Shown here piece after piece: positions 41,435 to 50,835 of a stretch of DNA of 64,000 bases. The notes under the pieces are model-generated. The model did no database searches. It saw only the letters and a list, made by a program, of their open reading frames with translations, and was not told where the DNA came from. The stretch is from NCBI RefSeq assembly GCF_900168195.1, contig NZ_FUYX01000002.1, positions 503,501-567,500 on the forward strand, written 5' to 3'. The stretch is from Allobosea thiooxidans (GTDB lineage: Bacteria; Pseudomonadota; Alphaproteobacteria; Rhizobiales; Beijerinckiaceae). The position numbers and the translations under genes are program-made. How positions within the stretch are numbered: position 1 is the stretch's first letter; the number at the start of each line of letters is the position of its first letter.

Positions 41435-43138
41435 TCAGTTCTGGACGAAGTTGGTCGGCAGCGGGCGCACGGCCGGGCCCGAGAAGGAGCCGGGCTTGGC
41501 GTCGACGGGCTCGGCATGGCTGAAGCCGAGCGCGGCGGCCGGGCTCGGGCCGGCGATCGGCGCGGCCGAGGGGCCCGTGGCCTTGGTCCGGGCCGTGGCG
41601 ACATTAACGGGCTTGCCGGTGGTGACGCCGGTGCGCGAGACGGTGGCGAAGAGCGAGTTCAGGCCCGAGCGGTCCATCGGCAGGGCTTCTTCCGGCTCCG
41701 CGGCGACCGGCGTGGAGCGCTGGGTCGCGGTGGCGAAGCTGACGCCGCCCTCGCGCGGACGGGCGGGCGGCAGCGCCGCCGTGACGAGGCGCCCTTCGGC
41801 GGCCTGCGCGGCGGGGCTCTCGGCCGGATTGCTGCCGCGCAGCGAGGCGATGGCGGCATCGGCCAGCGCCGTCGGCCTGAGCGGCGGCAGCGGGGCGCTG
41901 ACCGGCTGGCCGGCCAGGATGGTCTCGGACGGGGCACCCGCCATCTCGCCCGGGCGCCGCGGCGGCAGCGAGGCGAGGACGAGGCGGGCGTCGGAGCCCG
42001 GCTGCGGCGCGAAGGCGAGCGCGCCGGCGGCAGCGGGCAGAGCCGCGACCTGCACCGGCGCCTGGTCGTCGCCGGGCGCGGAGAGGCCGCGCGGACGCGC
42101 GAGCGGCAGCGGCGCATCGATCAATTGCGGCCGGATGTCCCGGGCTGCGGCCGGGGGCGGCGTCGGCTCGGCGGCGGGCGCCGGAACCGGGGCTGCCGGC
42201 TGCGGAGCCAGGCGCTCGGAACGCTCGCGCACCAGAGCGCTGGTGGTCGGCTCGGGGGCCGGTGCGAGGGCGACGGCGAAGCGCCCGCCATCGGCGGAGT
42301 TGCCGTCCCCGGCATAGGCCATGACAGGCGGCGGCGCCTTCGGCGCGCTGCGCCGGCCACGGGTCGGCCGCGCATCGGCTTCCTCGTCGTCGCCGCCGAA
42401 CAGCGAGGCCCAGAGGCTCTTGCGGCCGGAGGCGATGACGGCGCCCTCGTCCAGATCGGCCGCGGCATAGCCGGCGACGGCGCCGCCGCCGGACAGGATC
42501 TCGGCCTTGGCGAGCTCGTAGCCGCCGAGCGGACGTCCGTCTGCCGGCAGGTGCACGGTCTTCTCGTCGGGGAAGAGGCGCACGAGCTGGTCGCGCGTCA
42601 TGCGCGGCCAGGAGCGGACGGAGCCGACATCGAGATGGACGAAGGGAGTGTGGGCGTTCGGGTAGAAGCCGACGCCGCCGCGCTGCAGGCGCATGCCGAT
42701 CTCGCGGATGCGGGCGGTCGGCACGTCGGGCAGGTAGAAATCCATCGCCTTGCCGAGCATGTGCTGGCTGTGCTTGGCGACGGCGCGGGAGCGGCGGCGC
42801 AGCATCGCGTTGGTGCCGGGCGCGCGGTAGGAGGAGACGACGTGGAAGGGCTGCTCGGAGCCGAGCAGGCGCTGCACCTCCCAGATCACGTCGAAGAGCC
42901 GCGGATCCATGCGGGTCGGCTCGTCGGTGCGCCAGTCGCGCAAGGCCCAGTTCAGCTTTTCCAGCCCGGCGGAATCGTAGCGGCCGTCACGCTTGAAGGT
43001 GACGGTCGTCTCTTCCTTCGTATGCATGTGCCGGATGGTGATGGTGCGGGTGTCACCGAAGGCGGCGGCCTTGTCCGTGCCGCGGACCGTCAGCACCAAG
43101 GCGAGGCAGGCCAGACCCAGGGTCACGACGTGTCGCAT
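41435..43138 (-). CDS. DUF882 / M15-type murein peptidase-like protein with long disordered tail
   Basis: A 567-residue envelope protein. A signal-type N-terminus (VVTLGLACLALVLTV) is followed by a YcbK/M15 peptidase domain (about 30-215): VVSSYRAPGTNAMLRRRS, AKHSQHMLGKAMDFYL with the metal His/Asp, and FVHLDVGSVRSWPR with the HxD. Residues from about 240 to the end are a Pro/Ala-rich disordered tail with recurring PLPPLRP-type stretches. It may trim peptidoglycan. A CtrA-like box lies in its upstream region. The gene to its left on the map is the convergent GST. Confidence 0.85.
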   Translation of the reverse strand: MRHVVTLGLACLALVLTVRGTDKAAAFGDTRTITIRHMHTKEETTVTFKRDGRYDSAGLEKLNWALRDWRTDEPTRMDPRLFDVIWEVQRLLGSEQPFHVVSSYRAPGTNAMLRRRSRAVAKHSQHMLGKAMDFYLPDVPTARIREIGMRLQRGGVGFYPNAHTPFVHLDVGSVRSWPRMTRDQLVRLFPDEKTVHLPADGRPLGGYELAKAEILSGGGAVAGYAAADLDEGAVIASGRKSLWASLFGGDDEEADARPTRGRRSAPKAPPPVMAYAGDGNSADGGRFAVALAPAPEPTTSALVRERSERLAPQPAAPVPAPAAEPTPPPAAARDIRPQLIDAPLPLARPRGLSAPGDDQAPVQVAALPAAAGALAFAPQPGSDARLVLASLPPRRPGEMAGAPSETILAGQPVSAPLPPLRPTALADAAIASLRGSNPAESPAAQAAEGRLVTAALPPARPREGGVSFATATQRSTPVAAEPEEALPMDRSGLNSLFATVSRTGVTTGKPVNVATARTKATGPSAAPIAGPSPAAALGFSHAEPVDAKPGSFSGPAVRPLPTNFVQN

Positions 43139-43266
43139 CGCAGGCTTCGAGCCGGACGGCACCCATCCCGCGAGCTTGGCGTTGATCCTGCCCAATCTGT
43201 CTGACCCGTCTCGGTGCCCCCGCCGAAGCGGCGCGATGAACGTGAACGAACAGTTGCGGAGAAGCG

Positions 43267-43281
43267 TTAACGACTCGTTAG
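43267..43281 (-). promoter_or_regulatory. CtrA-like box upstream of the DUF882 gene
   Basis: TTAA-CGACTCG-TTAG (plus-strand reading) differs in one base from the CtrA consensus TTAA-N7-TTAA. It lies inside a near-perfect dyad GCGTTAACG-ACT-CGTTAGCGC, about 130 bp before the start codon. Confidence 0.45.
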
Positions 43282-43342
43282 CGCGCCGGCAATCGCCCCG
43301 CCAGAAATTCCTGGGACAAGCTGGCTAAAGACGGATCATGGC

Positions 43343-43370
43343 AAAAAGGAGCCCGCCTTACGACGGGCTC
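43343..43370 (-). terminator. Intrinsic terminator of the L,D-transpeptidase gene
   Basis: On the minus strand GAGCCCG pairs with CGGGCTC across eight bases and is followed by CTTTTTG, four bases past the stop codon. Confidence 0.85.
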
Positions 43371-43373
43371 AAT

Positions 43374-45302
43374 TCAGCCACGTTGTTCCAGGGCCTGCCG
43401 GACCAGCCTGTGGAAACCATAGACATCATCGAACCGGCTGACATGACCATCCGCGCCGACCACGATCGTGTTGTAGACGAGGTGGATCGACAGGGGCTGC
43501 GGCAGGTTGATCCGGCGCTCGCCCGAGCCGATCAGCCGCTTCAGCCGCTCATGCGTCCATTCCGGGCCGAGCACCTGGTCGGCCAGCGCGAAGGGGTTCT
43601 CGACGCGCACGCAGCCATGGCTCAGCGCCCGCCGCTCGCCGGTGAAGAGCCGGCGATTCGGCGTGTCGTGCAGATAGACCGCATGCTCGTTCGGGAACAT
43701 GAACTTGATCCAGCCGAGCGCGTTGCGCTCGCCCGGCGGCTGGCGCACCGAGATGCCGCCGCTCTTGGTGCGGGTGACGACATAGCCGCGCTTGGCCGCG
43801 TAGTTCGGATCGGCCGCGAGCCCCGGCAGGAACTCCTTCTTGAGGATCGAAGGCGGCACGTACCAGGACGGGTTGACGACGACATGGTCCATCTTGTGCG
43901 AGAAGATGGGTGTCGCCGATTCCGGCTTGCCGATGATGGTGCGGGCCTCGTGCACCACCTTGCCCGAGCGGACCACGCGCACGCGCATCTCCGGCACGTT
44001 GACCATGATGTGGTCGGTGCCGAGATCCGGCGGCAGCCAGCGCCAGCGCTCCATCTGGGCGGCGATGTCCTCTTCGCCGCGGGCGGAAGCCGGCTTGCCC
44101 AGCGCCGCCAGCGTGCGCTCGCTCAGGATGCCGTTGGCCGGCAGCCCTGCCCGCTTCTGGAAGTCGGCCAGCGCCAGCGAGGTCGAGCGGTCGAAGACCG
44201 GCTCCTGGCTCGGGCCGAGGCCGAGGCGCGCACGGACCAGCGGCACGCGCTCGTCGCGCATGCCGAGCTTGAGCGGCGGGCCGGCCGGGATACGCACCAG
44301 CGGCGTATCGTCGAGATGCTCGCGCATCTCCGCGAGCTTGGCCTTGAGGCGCCGGTAGCCTTCATGCGGCGGGTTGTAGGCGGCGAGCACGGCGCCGGCG
44401 TCGCGCGCGCCCGCGAGCTCGGACAGTACCTCGGTCGCCGAGGGCAAATAGAGGGTCGGCGTGATCAGCTTCGAGAGCCGGCGCGGGTCGATGCGGCCGC
44501 CGCGGGCGTCGCGGGCATAGAGCACGGCGAGCGCCGAGAGGCGGATATCGGCCTCGGCGAGCCTGGCCTTGTCGCTCGCCTCGAAGGCGGGGAGGGGATA
44601 GTCGCCCGGGCGCAGCCCGTCCTCGCCGGCGCGGCCGAGCTGCGCGACGATGCGCTTGCCGGCCTCGTTCCAGCCCTTGCCGTCGATCCAGAAGGGCTTG
44701 TTCTCATTGGCCTGGTAGGCGGCGATGATCTCGTTGCGCTCGCGCTCGGGCAGGCGCTGCAGCGCGACCGCGTCCTGGAGCTGCTCGGCCACCGCGCCGG
44801 CGAATTCCAGGCCCGGCGGGACGGTGATGACGAGCTTCGGCATCTCCGGCAGGGGCACGAGAAGCTCGACGCTGCGCAGCGGGCCCTGCGGCTGGGTCGC
44901 CGGCGGTTCGGCCGGCTCGGGGGCCGTTTTGGCGGCCGGGGTCAGCGCCGGGTCGGGCGCCGGCATCTCGATCTCCGGGATGTCGAGCGTGACCGGCTCC
45001 TCCTCCGCCTCCAGCGGGGCGGTGGCGTCGAGCTTGGCGGGGTCGCGCAGGCGGTTGCCGGCAGAGACCGTGCCGGTGACGATCTCCGGCTCTTGAGCGG
45101 TCTGCGCCTGTGTCGCCTCGGCCTCGGCTTGCGGAGCAGCCGGCTGCGCGACGTCCGTCAGCCGCAGTTCGGGCTGCTGCGGCAGGGGAATGCCGAGCGT
45201 GGGGTCGGTCTGGACCGGGGTTTCGGCGCTGAGCGGAGCACATCCCAGAATCATGGCCAGGGCGGATGCCGAGGTCAGTTTCGCCCATTGGCGACGACGC
45301 AT
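43374..45302 (-). CDS. L,D-transpeptidase (YcbB-type)
   Basis: A 642-residue periplasmic enzyme that makes 3-3 cross-links in peptidoglycan or anchors proteins. A signal sequence (LTSASALAMILGCAPLSA) precedes a Pro/Ala-rich region, an inserted N-domain, a peptidoglycan-binding domain (TSLALADFQKRAGLPANGILSERTLAALG) and the YkuD catalytic domain with SHGCVRVENP (Cys564). The start ATG at 45302 was preferred over an upstream in-frame one that would precede the signal by 30 residues. A terminator follows at 43343-43370. Confidence 0.92.
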   Translation of the reverse strand: MRRRQWAKLTSASALAMILGCAPLSAETPVQTDPTLGIPLPQQPELRLTDVAQPAAPQAEAEATQAQTAQEPEIVTGTVSAGNRLRDPAKLDATAPLEAEEEPVTLDIPEIEMPAPDPALTPAAKTAPEPAEPPATQPQGPLRSVELLVPLPEMPKLVITVPPGLEFAGAVAEQLQDAVALQRLPERERNEIIAAYQANENKPFWIDGKGWNEAGKRIVAQLGRAGEDGLRPGDYPLPAFEASDKARLAEADIRLSALAVLYARDARGGRIDPRRLSKLITPTLYLPSATEVLSELAGARDAGAVLAAYNPPHEGYRRLKAKLAEMREHLDDTPLVRIPAGPPLKLGMRDERVPLVRARLGLGPSQEPVFDRSTSLALADFQKRAGLPANGILSERTLAALGKPASARGEEDIAAQMERWRWLPPDLGTDHIMVNVPEMRVRVVRSGKVVHEARTIIGKPESATPIFSHKMDHVVVNPSWYVPPSILKKEFLPGLAADPNYAAKRGYVVTRTKSGGISVRQPPGERNALGWIKFMFPNEHAVYLHDTPNRRLFTGERRALSHGCVRVENPFALADQVLGPEWTHERLKRLIGSGERRINLPQPLSIHLVYNTIVVGADGHVSRFDDVYGFHRLVRQALEQRG

Positions 45303-45441
45303 AGTCGCATTCCCGATCACTGCCGAATCGCGCCATTCCTGCGTGACTCGGTGGGTTGAGACAAGATGCGGCGGCGCAACAGGCCGACGCATTCGAAGCA
45401 GGACCCGCAGGCGAGAGCGAGTCCGAATCCTTGGTCGCGGC

Positions 45442-46938
45442 TCAGGCCGCGTCGGTTTCGTCGGCGTTCGCCTCGCTCTCGATCAGCCCGTAGTCCTTGA
45501 GCTTGCGATAGAGCGTCGAGCGGCCGATGCCGAGCTTGCGCGAGACCTCGGACATGTGGCCGCGATAATGCGCGAGCGCGAAGGTGATGATCTCGCGTTC
45601 GAGCTCGTCGAGCTTGCGCATGTCGGAGCCAGCGACGAGTTCGAGCGCGTTGGGGTCGCGCACCGGCATGTGGATGATCCGCGGCGGCGGCTCGCCGGAA
45701 ACCTCGGAGCGGGCGAGCGGCGGCGGGGCTGGCGGGATGCGCACGTCGAAGCCCTCCATCTGGGCGGCGATCTGCGGGAACTCGGCGACGCCGAGCTCGT
45801 CGCCATCGGCGAGGACGACGGCGCGGAATACGGCGTTCTCGAGCTGGCGGACATTGCCCGGCCAGTCGTAGCTGCCGATCAGCGCGACGGCCTCGGCGCT
45901 GATGCCGCTCAGCTTGCGGCCTTCCTCGGCCGCGAAGCGGGCGAGGAAGCCGCGGGCGAGATCGGCGATGTCCTCGCGGCGCTGGCGCAGCGGCGGCAGC
46001 GTGATCGGGAAGACGTTGAGGCGGTAGTAGAGATCCTCGCGGAACTCGCCGCGCTTCACCTGGTCCAGCAGGCTCTTGTTGGTGGCGGAGATGATGCGGA
46101 TGTCGACGCGCACCGATTTCTTGCCGCCGACGGGGTCGACCTCGCTCTCCTGAATGGCGCGCAAGAGCTTGACCTGGGCGTCGAGCGGCAGCTCGCCGCC
46201 CTCGTCGAGGAAGAGGGTGCCGCCATTGGCCTCGACGAACTTACCGAGATGACGCTCGGTGGCGCCGGTGAAGGCGCCCTTCTCATGGCCGAACAGGATC
46301 GATTCGACGAGGTTATGCGGGATCGCGCCGCAATTGACCGTGACGAAGGGCTTGCCCTTGCGGTCGCTGGAGCCCTGGATCGCGCGCGCCAGAACCTCTT
46401 TGCCGACGCCGGATTCGCCCTCGATCAGGATCGGGATGTTCGACTTCGCCGCCCGCTCGGAGAGGCGGACGACGCGCGCCATGTCGGGGCTCTTGGTGGC
46501 GAGGTCGCGGAAGCCGAGCGTGTTGGCGGCGCGGCGCTTGATGTGGCGCAGCTCGTGCTCGAGCGCGCCGAGCTTGAGGGCGTTTTTGAGCGAGACCTGC
46601 AGGCGCTCGGCGCCGACGGGCTTGACCACGAAGTCGGAGGCGCCGGCGCGCATCGCCGCCACGACGGTTTCGATCGAGCCATTGGCGGTCTGGACGATGA
46701 CGGGGATCTCGATGCCGCGCTCGCGCAGATTGGCGAGCACGCCCATGCCGTCGAGGCCGGGCATGGTGAGGTCGAGCACGATCGCGTCGATGCGCTCGCC
46801 CTCCGGAGCGCCGACCAGGGCGACTGCCGCCCTGCCATCCTCGACCACGACCACATCGTAGCCGAAGCGCTTCAGCATCGCGTCCAGCAGGCGGCGCTGC
46901 ACGGGATCGTCATCGACGACGAGGACGGTGGCGGTCAT
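45442..46938 (-). CDS. Sigma-54-dependent response regulator (NtrC-like)
   Basis: A 498-residue regulator. The receiver domain (1-120) has the acidic pocket DDDP and the phospho-Asp near 56 (VLDLTMPG). The AAA+ domain has Walker A GESGVGKE (174-181), GAFTGA (221-226) for sigma-54 contact, and Walker B FLDEGGEL. A C-terminal Fis-type helix-turn-helix is MSEVSRKLGIGRSTLYRKLK. The Walker B reads DEGG where almost all family members have DEIG. No sensor kinase is adjacent. A perfect CtrA box lies in its upstream region. The target genes are unknown. Confidence 0.94.
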   Translation of the reverse strand: MTATVLVVDDDPVQRRLLDAMLKRFGYDVVVVEDGRAAVALVGAPEGERIDAIVLDLTMPGLDGMGVLANLRERGIEIPVIVQTANGSIETVVAAMRAGASDFVVKPVGAERLQVSLKNALKLGALEHELRHIKRRAANTLGFRDLATKSPDMARVVRLSERAAKSNIPILIEGESGVGKEVLARAIQGSSDRKGKPFVTVNCGAIPHNLVESILFGHEKGAFTGATERHLGKFVEANGGTLFLDEGGELPLDAQVKLLRAIQESEVDPVGGKKSVRVDIRIISATNKSLLDQVKRGEFREDLYYRLNVFPITLPPLRQRREDIADLARGFLARFAAEEGRKLSGISAEAVALIGSYDWPGNVRQLENAVFRAVVLADGDELGVAEFPQIAAQMEGFDVRIPPAPPPLARSEVSGEPPPRIIHMPVRDPNALELVAGSDMRKLDELEREIITFALAHYRGHMSEVSRKLGIGRSTLYRKLKDYGLIESEANADETDAA

Positions 46939-47026
46939 GGCACCTCGAGGACAAGACAATATGAAAGAATTGCGCTCTGCCGAGGGAATCGGCTGTTCCG
47001 TTCTGGGGCATCCTCGGCGAGAAGGG

Positions 47027-47041
47027 TTAAGCGGGGTTTAA
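47027..47041. promoter_or_regulatory. Perfect CtrA-type box TTAA-N7-TTAA
   Basis: TTAA-GCGGGGT-TTAA matches the full CtrA consensus. It lies in the divergent gap, 89 bp from the NtrC-like gene start and 96 bp from the oligoendopeptidase start. Confidence 0.5.
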
Positions 47042-47136
47042 GCCCTGCCGGCCGGCCCGGGACGCGCCGGCGTTGATCGCAGGCGGCCTGCCGGCCTATG
47101 GAAGGGTTCATGTCACGGCGGCGAGGGACCGAGCGA

Positions 47137-48975
47137 ATGCGTTTCCACCAGACGATCCTGCGGTCCGGCTCCGTTGCGGCCGCCAAGCCCGCGCCGGCAT
47201 TGGGCGACCTGCCGGAATGGGATCTGAGCCATCTCTATCCCGGCATGGACTCGCCGCAGTTCAAGGCCGATCTCGACGGAGTCCTCGAGCTGGCGCAGGC
47301 CCTGGCCGGCCGCTATCGCGGCAAGCTCGCTGCGCTCGCCGCTGCGCCCGACGGCAGCGAGACCCTGGCCGAGGCGATTCGGGCCTATGAGAGCCTGAGC
47401 GACCTGCTCGGGCGGATCGGCGCCTATGCCGGCCTGGTCTATTCCGGCGACACCACCGACCCGCAGCGCGCCAAGTTCTATGGCGACACGCAGGACAAGC
47501 TGAACGCCGCGATCACCGAGCTTCTGTTCTTCGAGCTGGAACTGAACCGGGTCGAGCCTGACGTGCTGGCGAAGGTCGCGAGCCAGGCGCCGCTCTCGCA
47601 TTGGAAGCCCTGGCTCGACGATCTCGCCAAGGACAAGCCGCACCAGCTCGACGACCGGATCGAGGCCTTGTTCCACGAGAAGTCGATGACGGGCGCGGCC
47701 GCCTGGAACCGGCTCTTCGACGAGACCATCGCCTCGCTGCGCTTCATGGTCGACGGCGAGGAGCTGACGCTCGAACTCACGCTCAACAAGCTGCAGGACA
47801 GCGACGGCGAGGTGCGCCGCAAGGCGGCCGAGGCGCTGAGCGCGGTCTTCCGCAAGGAGCTGCGCACCTTCGCGCTGATCACCAATACGCTGGCCAAGGA
47901 CAAGGAGATCTCCGACCGCTGGCGCAAGTTCGAGGACGTCGCGGATTCGCGCCATCTCGCCAACCGGGTCGAGCGCGAGGTCGTCGATGCGCTGGTGGCG
48001 GCGGTGCGCGAGGCCTATCCGCGCCTGTCGCACCGCTATTATCGCCTGAAGGCCAAGTGGTTCGGCCGCGATGCGCTCGATTTCTGGGACCGCAACGCGC
48101 CGCTGCCGCAGGTCGAGCAGCGCACCATCCCCTGGGCCGAGGCGCGCGAGACGGTGCTCTCGGCCTATGATGCCTTCTCGCCGAAGATGGCGGCGATCGC
48201 GCAGCGTTTCTTCGACGAACGCTGGATCGACGCCCCGCCGCGTCCCGGCAAGGCGCCGGGTGCCTTCGCGCATCCCACCGTGCCGTCAGCGCACCCCTAT
48301 GTGCTGCTGAACTACCAGGGCAAGCCGCGCGACGTGATGACGCTGGCGCATGAGCTCGGCCATGGCGTGCATCAGGTGCTGGCGGCGCCGAACGGGGCGC
48401 TGATGGCGCCGACGCCGCTGACGCTGGCCGAGACGGCGAGTGTCTTCGGCGAGATGCTGACCTTCCGCAAGCTGCTCGATTCGACCTCCGACCCGAAGCA
48501 GCGCAAGGCGATGCTGGCCGCCAAGGTCGAGGACATGATCAACACGGTCGTGCGCCAGATCGCCTTCTACAGCTTCGAGCGCCGGGTGCATGAGGCCCGC
48601 CGCGAGGGCGAACTGACTCCGGAGGCGCTCTGCGAGCTCTGGATGGGTGTGCAGGAGGAGAGCCTCGGGCCGGCGATCCGGCTGACGGCGGGATACGAGC
48701 CCTATTGGTGCTATATCCCGCACTTCATCCACTCGCCCTTCTATGTCTATGCCTATGCCTTCGGCGACTGCCTGGTGAACTCGCTCTACGGCGTCTACCA
48801 GAACGCGGCCGAGGGCTTCCAGGAGCGCTATTTCGCGCTGCTCTCGGCCGGCGGCAGCAAGCCCTATTCCGAATTGCTCGCCCCCTTCGGCCTCGATGCC
48901 AAGGACCCCGGCTTCTGGCAGATCGGCCTTCGGATGATCGAGGGCATGATCGTCGAGCTCGAAGGGATGGAGTGA
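47137..48975 (+). CDS. pepF: Oligoendopeptidase F (M3 family metallopeptidase)
   Basis: A 612-residue cytosolic zinc peptidase that cleaves oligopeptides. The zinc motif HELGH is at about 405-409 and the third ligand lies in LAETASVFGEML. The N-terminal WDLSHLYPGMDSP and the C-terminal substrate loop GYEPYWCYIPHFIHSPFYVYAYAFG are typical. The start ATG 47137 has GAGGGA at a proper distance; in-frame ATGs at 47098 and 47110 are possible. The NtrC-like gene is divergent. Confidence 0.93.
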   Translation: MRFHQTILRSGSVAAAKPAPALGDLPEWDLSHLYPGMDSPQFKADLDGVLELAQALAGRYRGKLAALAAAPDGSETLAEAIRAYESLSDLLGRIGAYAGLVYSGDTTDPQRAKFYGDTQDKLNAAITELLFFELELNRVEPDVLAKVASQAPLSHWKPWLDDLAKDKPHQLDDRIEALFHEKSMTGAAAWNRLFDETIASLRFMVDGEELTLELTLNKLQDSDGEVRRKAAEALSAVFRKELRTFALITNTLAKDKEISDRWRKFEDVADSRHLANRVEREVVDALVAAVREAYPRLSHRYYRLKAKWFGRDALDFWDRNAPLPQVEQRTIPWAEARETVLSAYDAFSPKMAAIAQRFFDERWIDAPPRPGKAPGAFAHPTVPSAHPYVLLNYQGKPRDVMTLAHELGHGVHQVLAAPNGALMAPTPLTLAETASVFGEMLTFRKLLDSTSDPKQRKAMLAAKVEDMINTVVRQIAFYSFERRVHEARREGELTPEALCELWMGVQEESLGPAIRLTAGYEPYWCYIPHFIHSPFYVYAYAFGDCLVNSLYGVYQNAAEGFQERYFALLSAGGSKPYSELLAPFGLDAKDPGFWQIGLRMIEGMIVELEGME

Positions 48976-49016
48976 GGCGGGGCGACGCTTCCGACCCTCT
49001 TTTCCAGCAAAGCGGA

Positions 49017-49132
49017 GGTCATCCCGGGCAAGCCGCGTGAGCGGCGCCGATCCGGGGTCCATGCCGGAACTCCTTCCGATGAAGGTTCAGGCATGGATCC
49101 CGGGTCTTCGTTTCGCTGCGCCCGGGATGACC
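49017..49132. repeat. Nested palindromic element, GGTCATCCCGGG type
   Basis: Perfect 12-bp termini GGTCATCCCGGG and CCCGGGATGACC bound a 116-bp element. An inner arm GGTCCATGCC / GGCATGGATCC forms a second stem. It fills the gap between the convergent pepF and beta-barrel genes, in the same design as the elements at 52571 and 58204. Confidence 0.85.
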
Positions 49133-49151
49133 ATGTGGCACGGCTGAAGCC

Positions 49152-50687
49152 CTAGAACTGCACCCTCAGGCCCACCTGCGCGACATTGGCGGTGTAGTCG
49201 TCGCCGATCTGCGTCGAGGTCAGGCGCTCATGGGTGAAGCTGGCGCGGATCGCGAAGGTCCGCGTCAGCCGGTATTCGAGCCGCGCGCCGATATTCATCA
49301 GGTCCTCGCGCAGGTTCTGGCCCTCATAGTCGGTGCGGCCGAAGGTGGTGAAGCCGGTCACGGTGAGGTTGCGGCGCAGGGCATGCGCGACCTCCAGCGT
49401 CGCCCGGCGCACCGTGGTGCCGGAGGAACCGGCGATCGTCGTGTCGCCGAGCTCGGCCGTGCCACGCAGGGTCACGGTGGTCAGTGGCGTCGGCGTCCAG
49501 AGCACGGCTGCATCGCCGACGAAGCCGCGCAGATTCTTCAGGCGGTTGTCCTCGTAGTTGCGGTTCTGGTAGCCGCCCGAGACCTCGCCGGTGAGCAGGC
49601 GGCTGATCTCGAAGGTCGAGCCGATGCGCCCGCTGAGGCCGTTTGAGGAGCGCATATAGCCGCTCGAATCGACTTTCTCATCGAATTCGCGCTGGTCGAT
49701 GTCGGCCTGGACGAAGGGCTTGAAGCCGGGCGTGACCTCGTAGGCGGCGCGCAGGCGCAGGCCGTACTGCGTCTGGTTGCGGTCCTTCTGCGAGAGGATG
49801 GCGCCGTTGGAGAGGCGGGCATCTTCGTAGTCGCTGCGGTCGACCGAGCCGCGCAGGGTCAGCTGCAGCCGGTTGAGGTCATGGGTGACCCCGGCCGAGC
49901 CGCCATATTGCCAGATCTGCGGGCGCCCCTGGACGGCGGAGGTCAGGTCGGGCGAGCCGGGGCGCTGCGTGTCGAGCCGCAGGCGCGATTCGAGCAGGAT
50001 GCGCGTGTCGCGCGTCGCATCGAGGCGCAGGTCGAGATTGCCTTCGCCATCCGGCCGCGAGGCCTCGCTCTCCCTGAAATACTGGGAATAGCCGCCGCGC
50101 AGCCGGCCGCTGAGCTGATGCACGTTCCAGTCGGACTGGATGTCGAGATCGCCCTCGTAGCGGGCGAAGGGCGAGCCTTTCACGCCCGCCGCCGAACTGC
50201 GCTGCGGATTGGTGTCGTAGCCGATCGAGTTGGTGAAGCCCGGGCGAAGCGTCACCGAGCCGACGCGCACGCCGAGCGCAGCGTAAGGGTCTTCTTCCGC
50301 GGCCGCACGGCGGCGGGGCGGAGGCGGTGGGGGCGGAGGCGGAGGCGGAGGTGGCAGTGTCGCCACGGCCGGCGGCGGCTGCCGGAACTGGCGCTGGGTC
50401 ACGCCGCGCAGGGCGGGGGCCTGCACCGGCTGGCTCGCGCGCGGCGGCGTGCGGGCGGAAATGGCGGATGGCTGGCCTTGCACCAGGGAGCTGGGGTCGC
50501 GAAGGGCCTGCGGCTCCGGGGTGGCCGGGGTCAGCGGTGGCGCGGGTGGCTCTGGCGGCTGCGCGATATAGGCCGGCGTGCCGGTCCTCAAGGCGCGTTC
50601 CTGCTGCGCCGCAGCCGTCGAGCAGCCGAGCGCGAATCCGGCCAGGGCGGTGCCGGACAGAAGCAGGATGGTCGTACGACCGGACAC
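49152..50687 (-). CDS. Outer-membrane beta-barrel protein (BBP2-like)
   Basis: A 511-residue porin-like protein. A signal peptide (ILLLSGTALAGFALGCSTAAAQ) is followed by a Pro-rich periplasmic segment with a run of about 13 prolines, then a beta-barrel from about residue 140 with alternating aromatic strands and a C-terminal Phe (GLRVQF). It has the repeated-strand pattern of the BBP2_2 family. The only in-frame start is a GTG at 50687 because a stop lies four codons upstream. A substrate or export role is unknown. Confidence 0.85.
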   Translation of the reverse strand: MSGRTTILLLSGTALAGFALGCSTAAAQQERALRTGTPAYIAQPPEPPAPPLTPATPEPQALRDPSSLVQGQPSAISARTPPRASQPVQAPALRGVTQRQFRQPPPAVATLPPPPPPPPPPPPPRRRAAAEEDPYAALGVRVGSVTLRPGFTNSIGYDTNPQRSSAAGVKGSPFARYEGDLDIQSDWNVHQLSGRLRGGYSQYFRESEASRPDGEGNLDLRLDATRDTRILLESRLRLDTQRPGSPDLTSAVQGRPQIWQYGGSAGVTHDLNRLQLTLRGSVDRSDYEDARLSNGAILSQKDRNQTQYGLRLRAAYEVTPGFKPFVQADIDQREFDEKVDSSGYMRSSNGLSGRIGSTFEISRLLTGEVSGGYQNRNYEDNRLKNLRGFVGDAAVLWTPTPLTTVTLRGTAELGDTTIAGSSGTTVRRATLEVAHALRRNLTVTGFTTFGRTDYEGQNLREDLMNIGARLEYRLTRTFAIRASFTHERLTSTQIGDDYTANVAQVGLRVQF

Positions 50688-50835
50688 GAGGCTAGCAAGG
50701 CTCCAGGCGAATGCGCGCGAAGGGCGCGCATGGTTAACGGAGTTAGAACGAACAGGGTTAAGGAGGCGTCAACGCGGGCCGGGCCTCTCGGCCGGTGGTG
50801 GAAATGGCCCGAGGCGCCGTGCTACAGCGCCCGCC

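Noticed and set aside
43338..45359. A 673-codon plus-strand frame opposite the L,D-transpeptidase
   Set aside because: Antisense mirror of a confident gene; its composition is low-complexity Arg/Gly/Leu and its start has no Shine-Dalgarno.
45190..47076. A 628-codon plus-strand frame opposite the NtrC-like gene
   Set aside because: Same reason: a mirror frame of a GC-rich gene with all motifs on the other strand.
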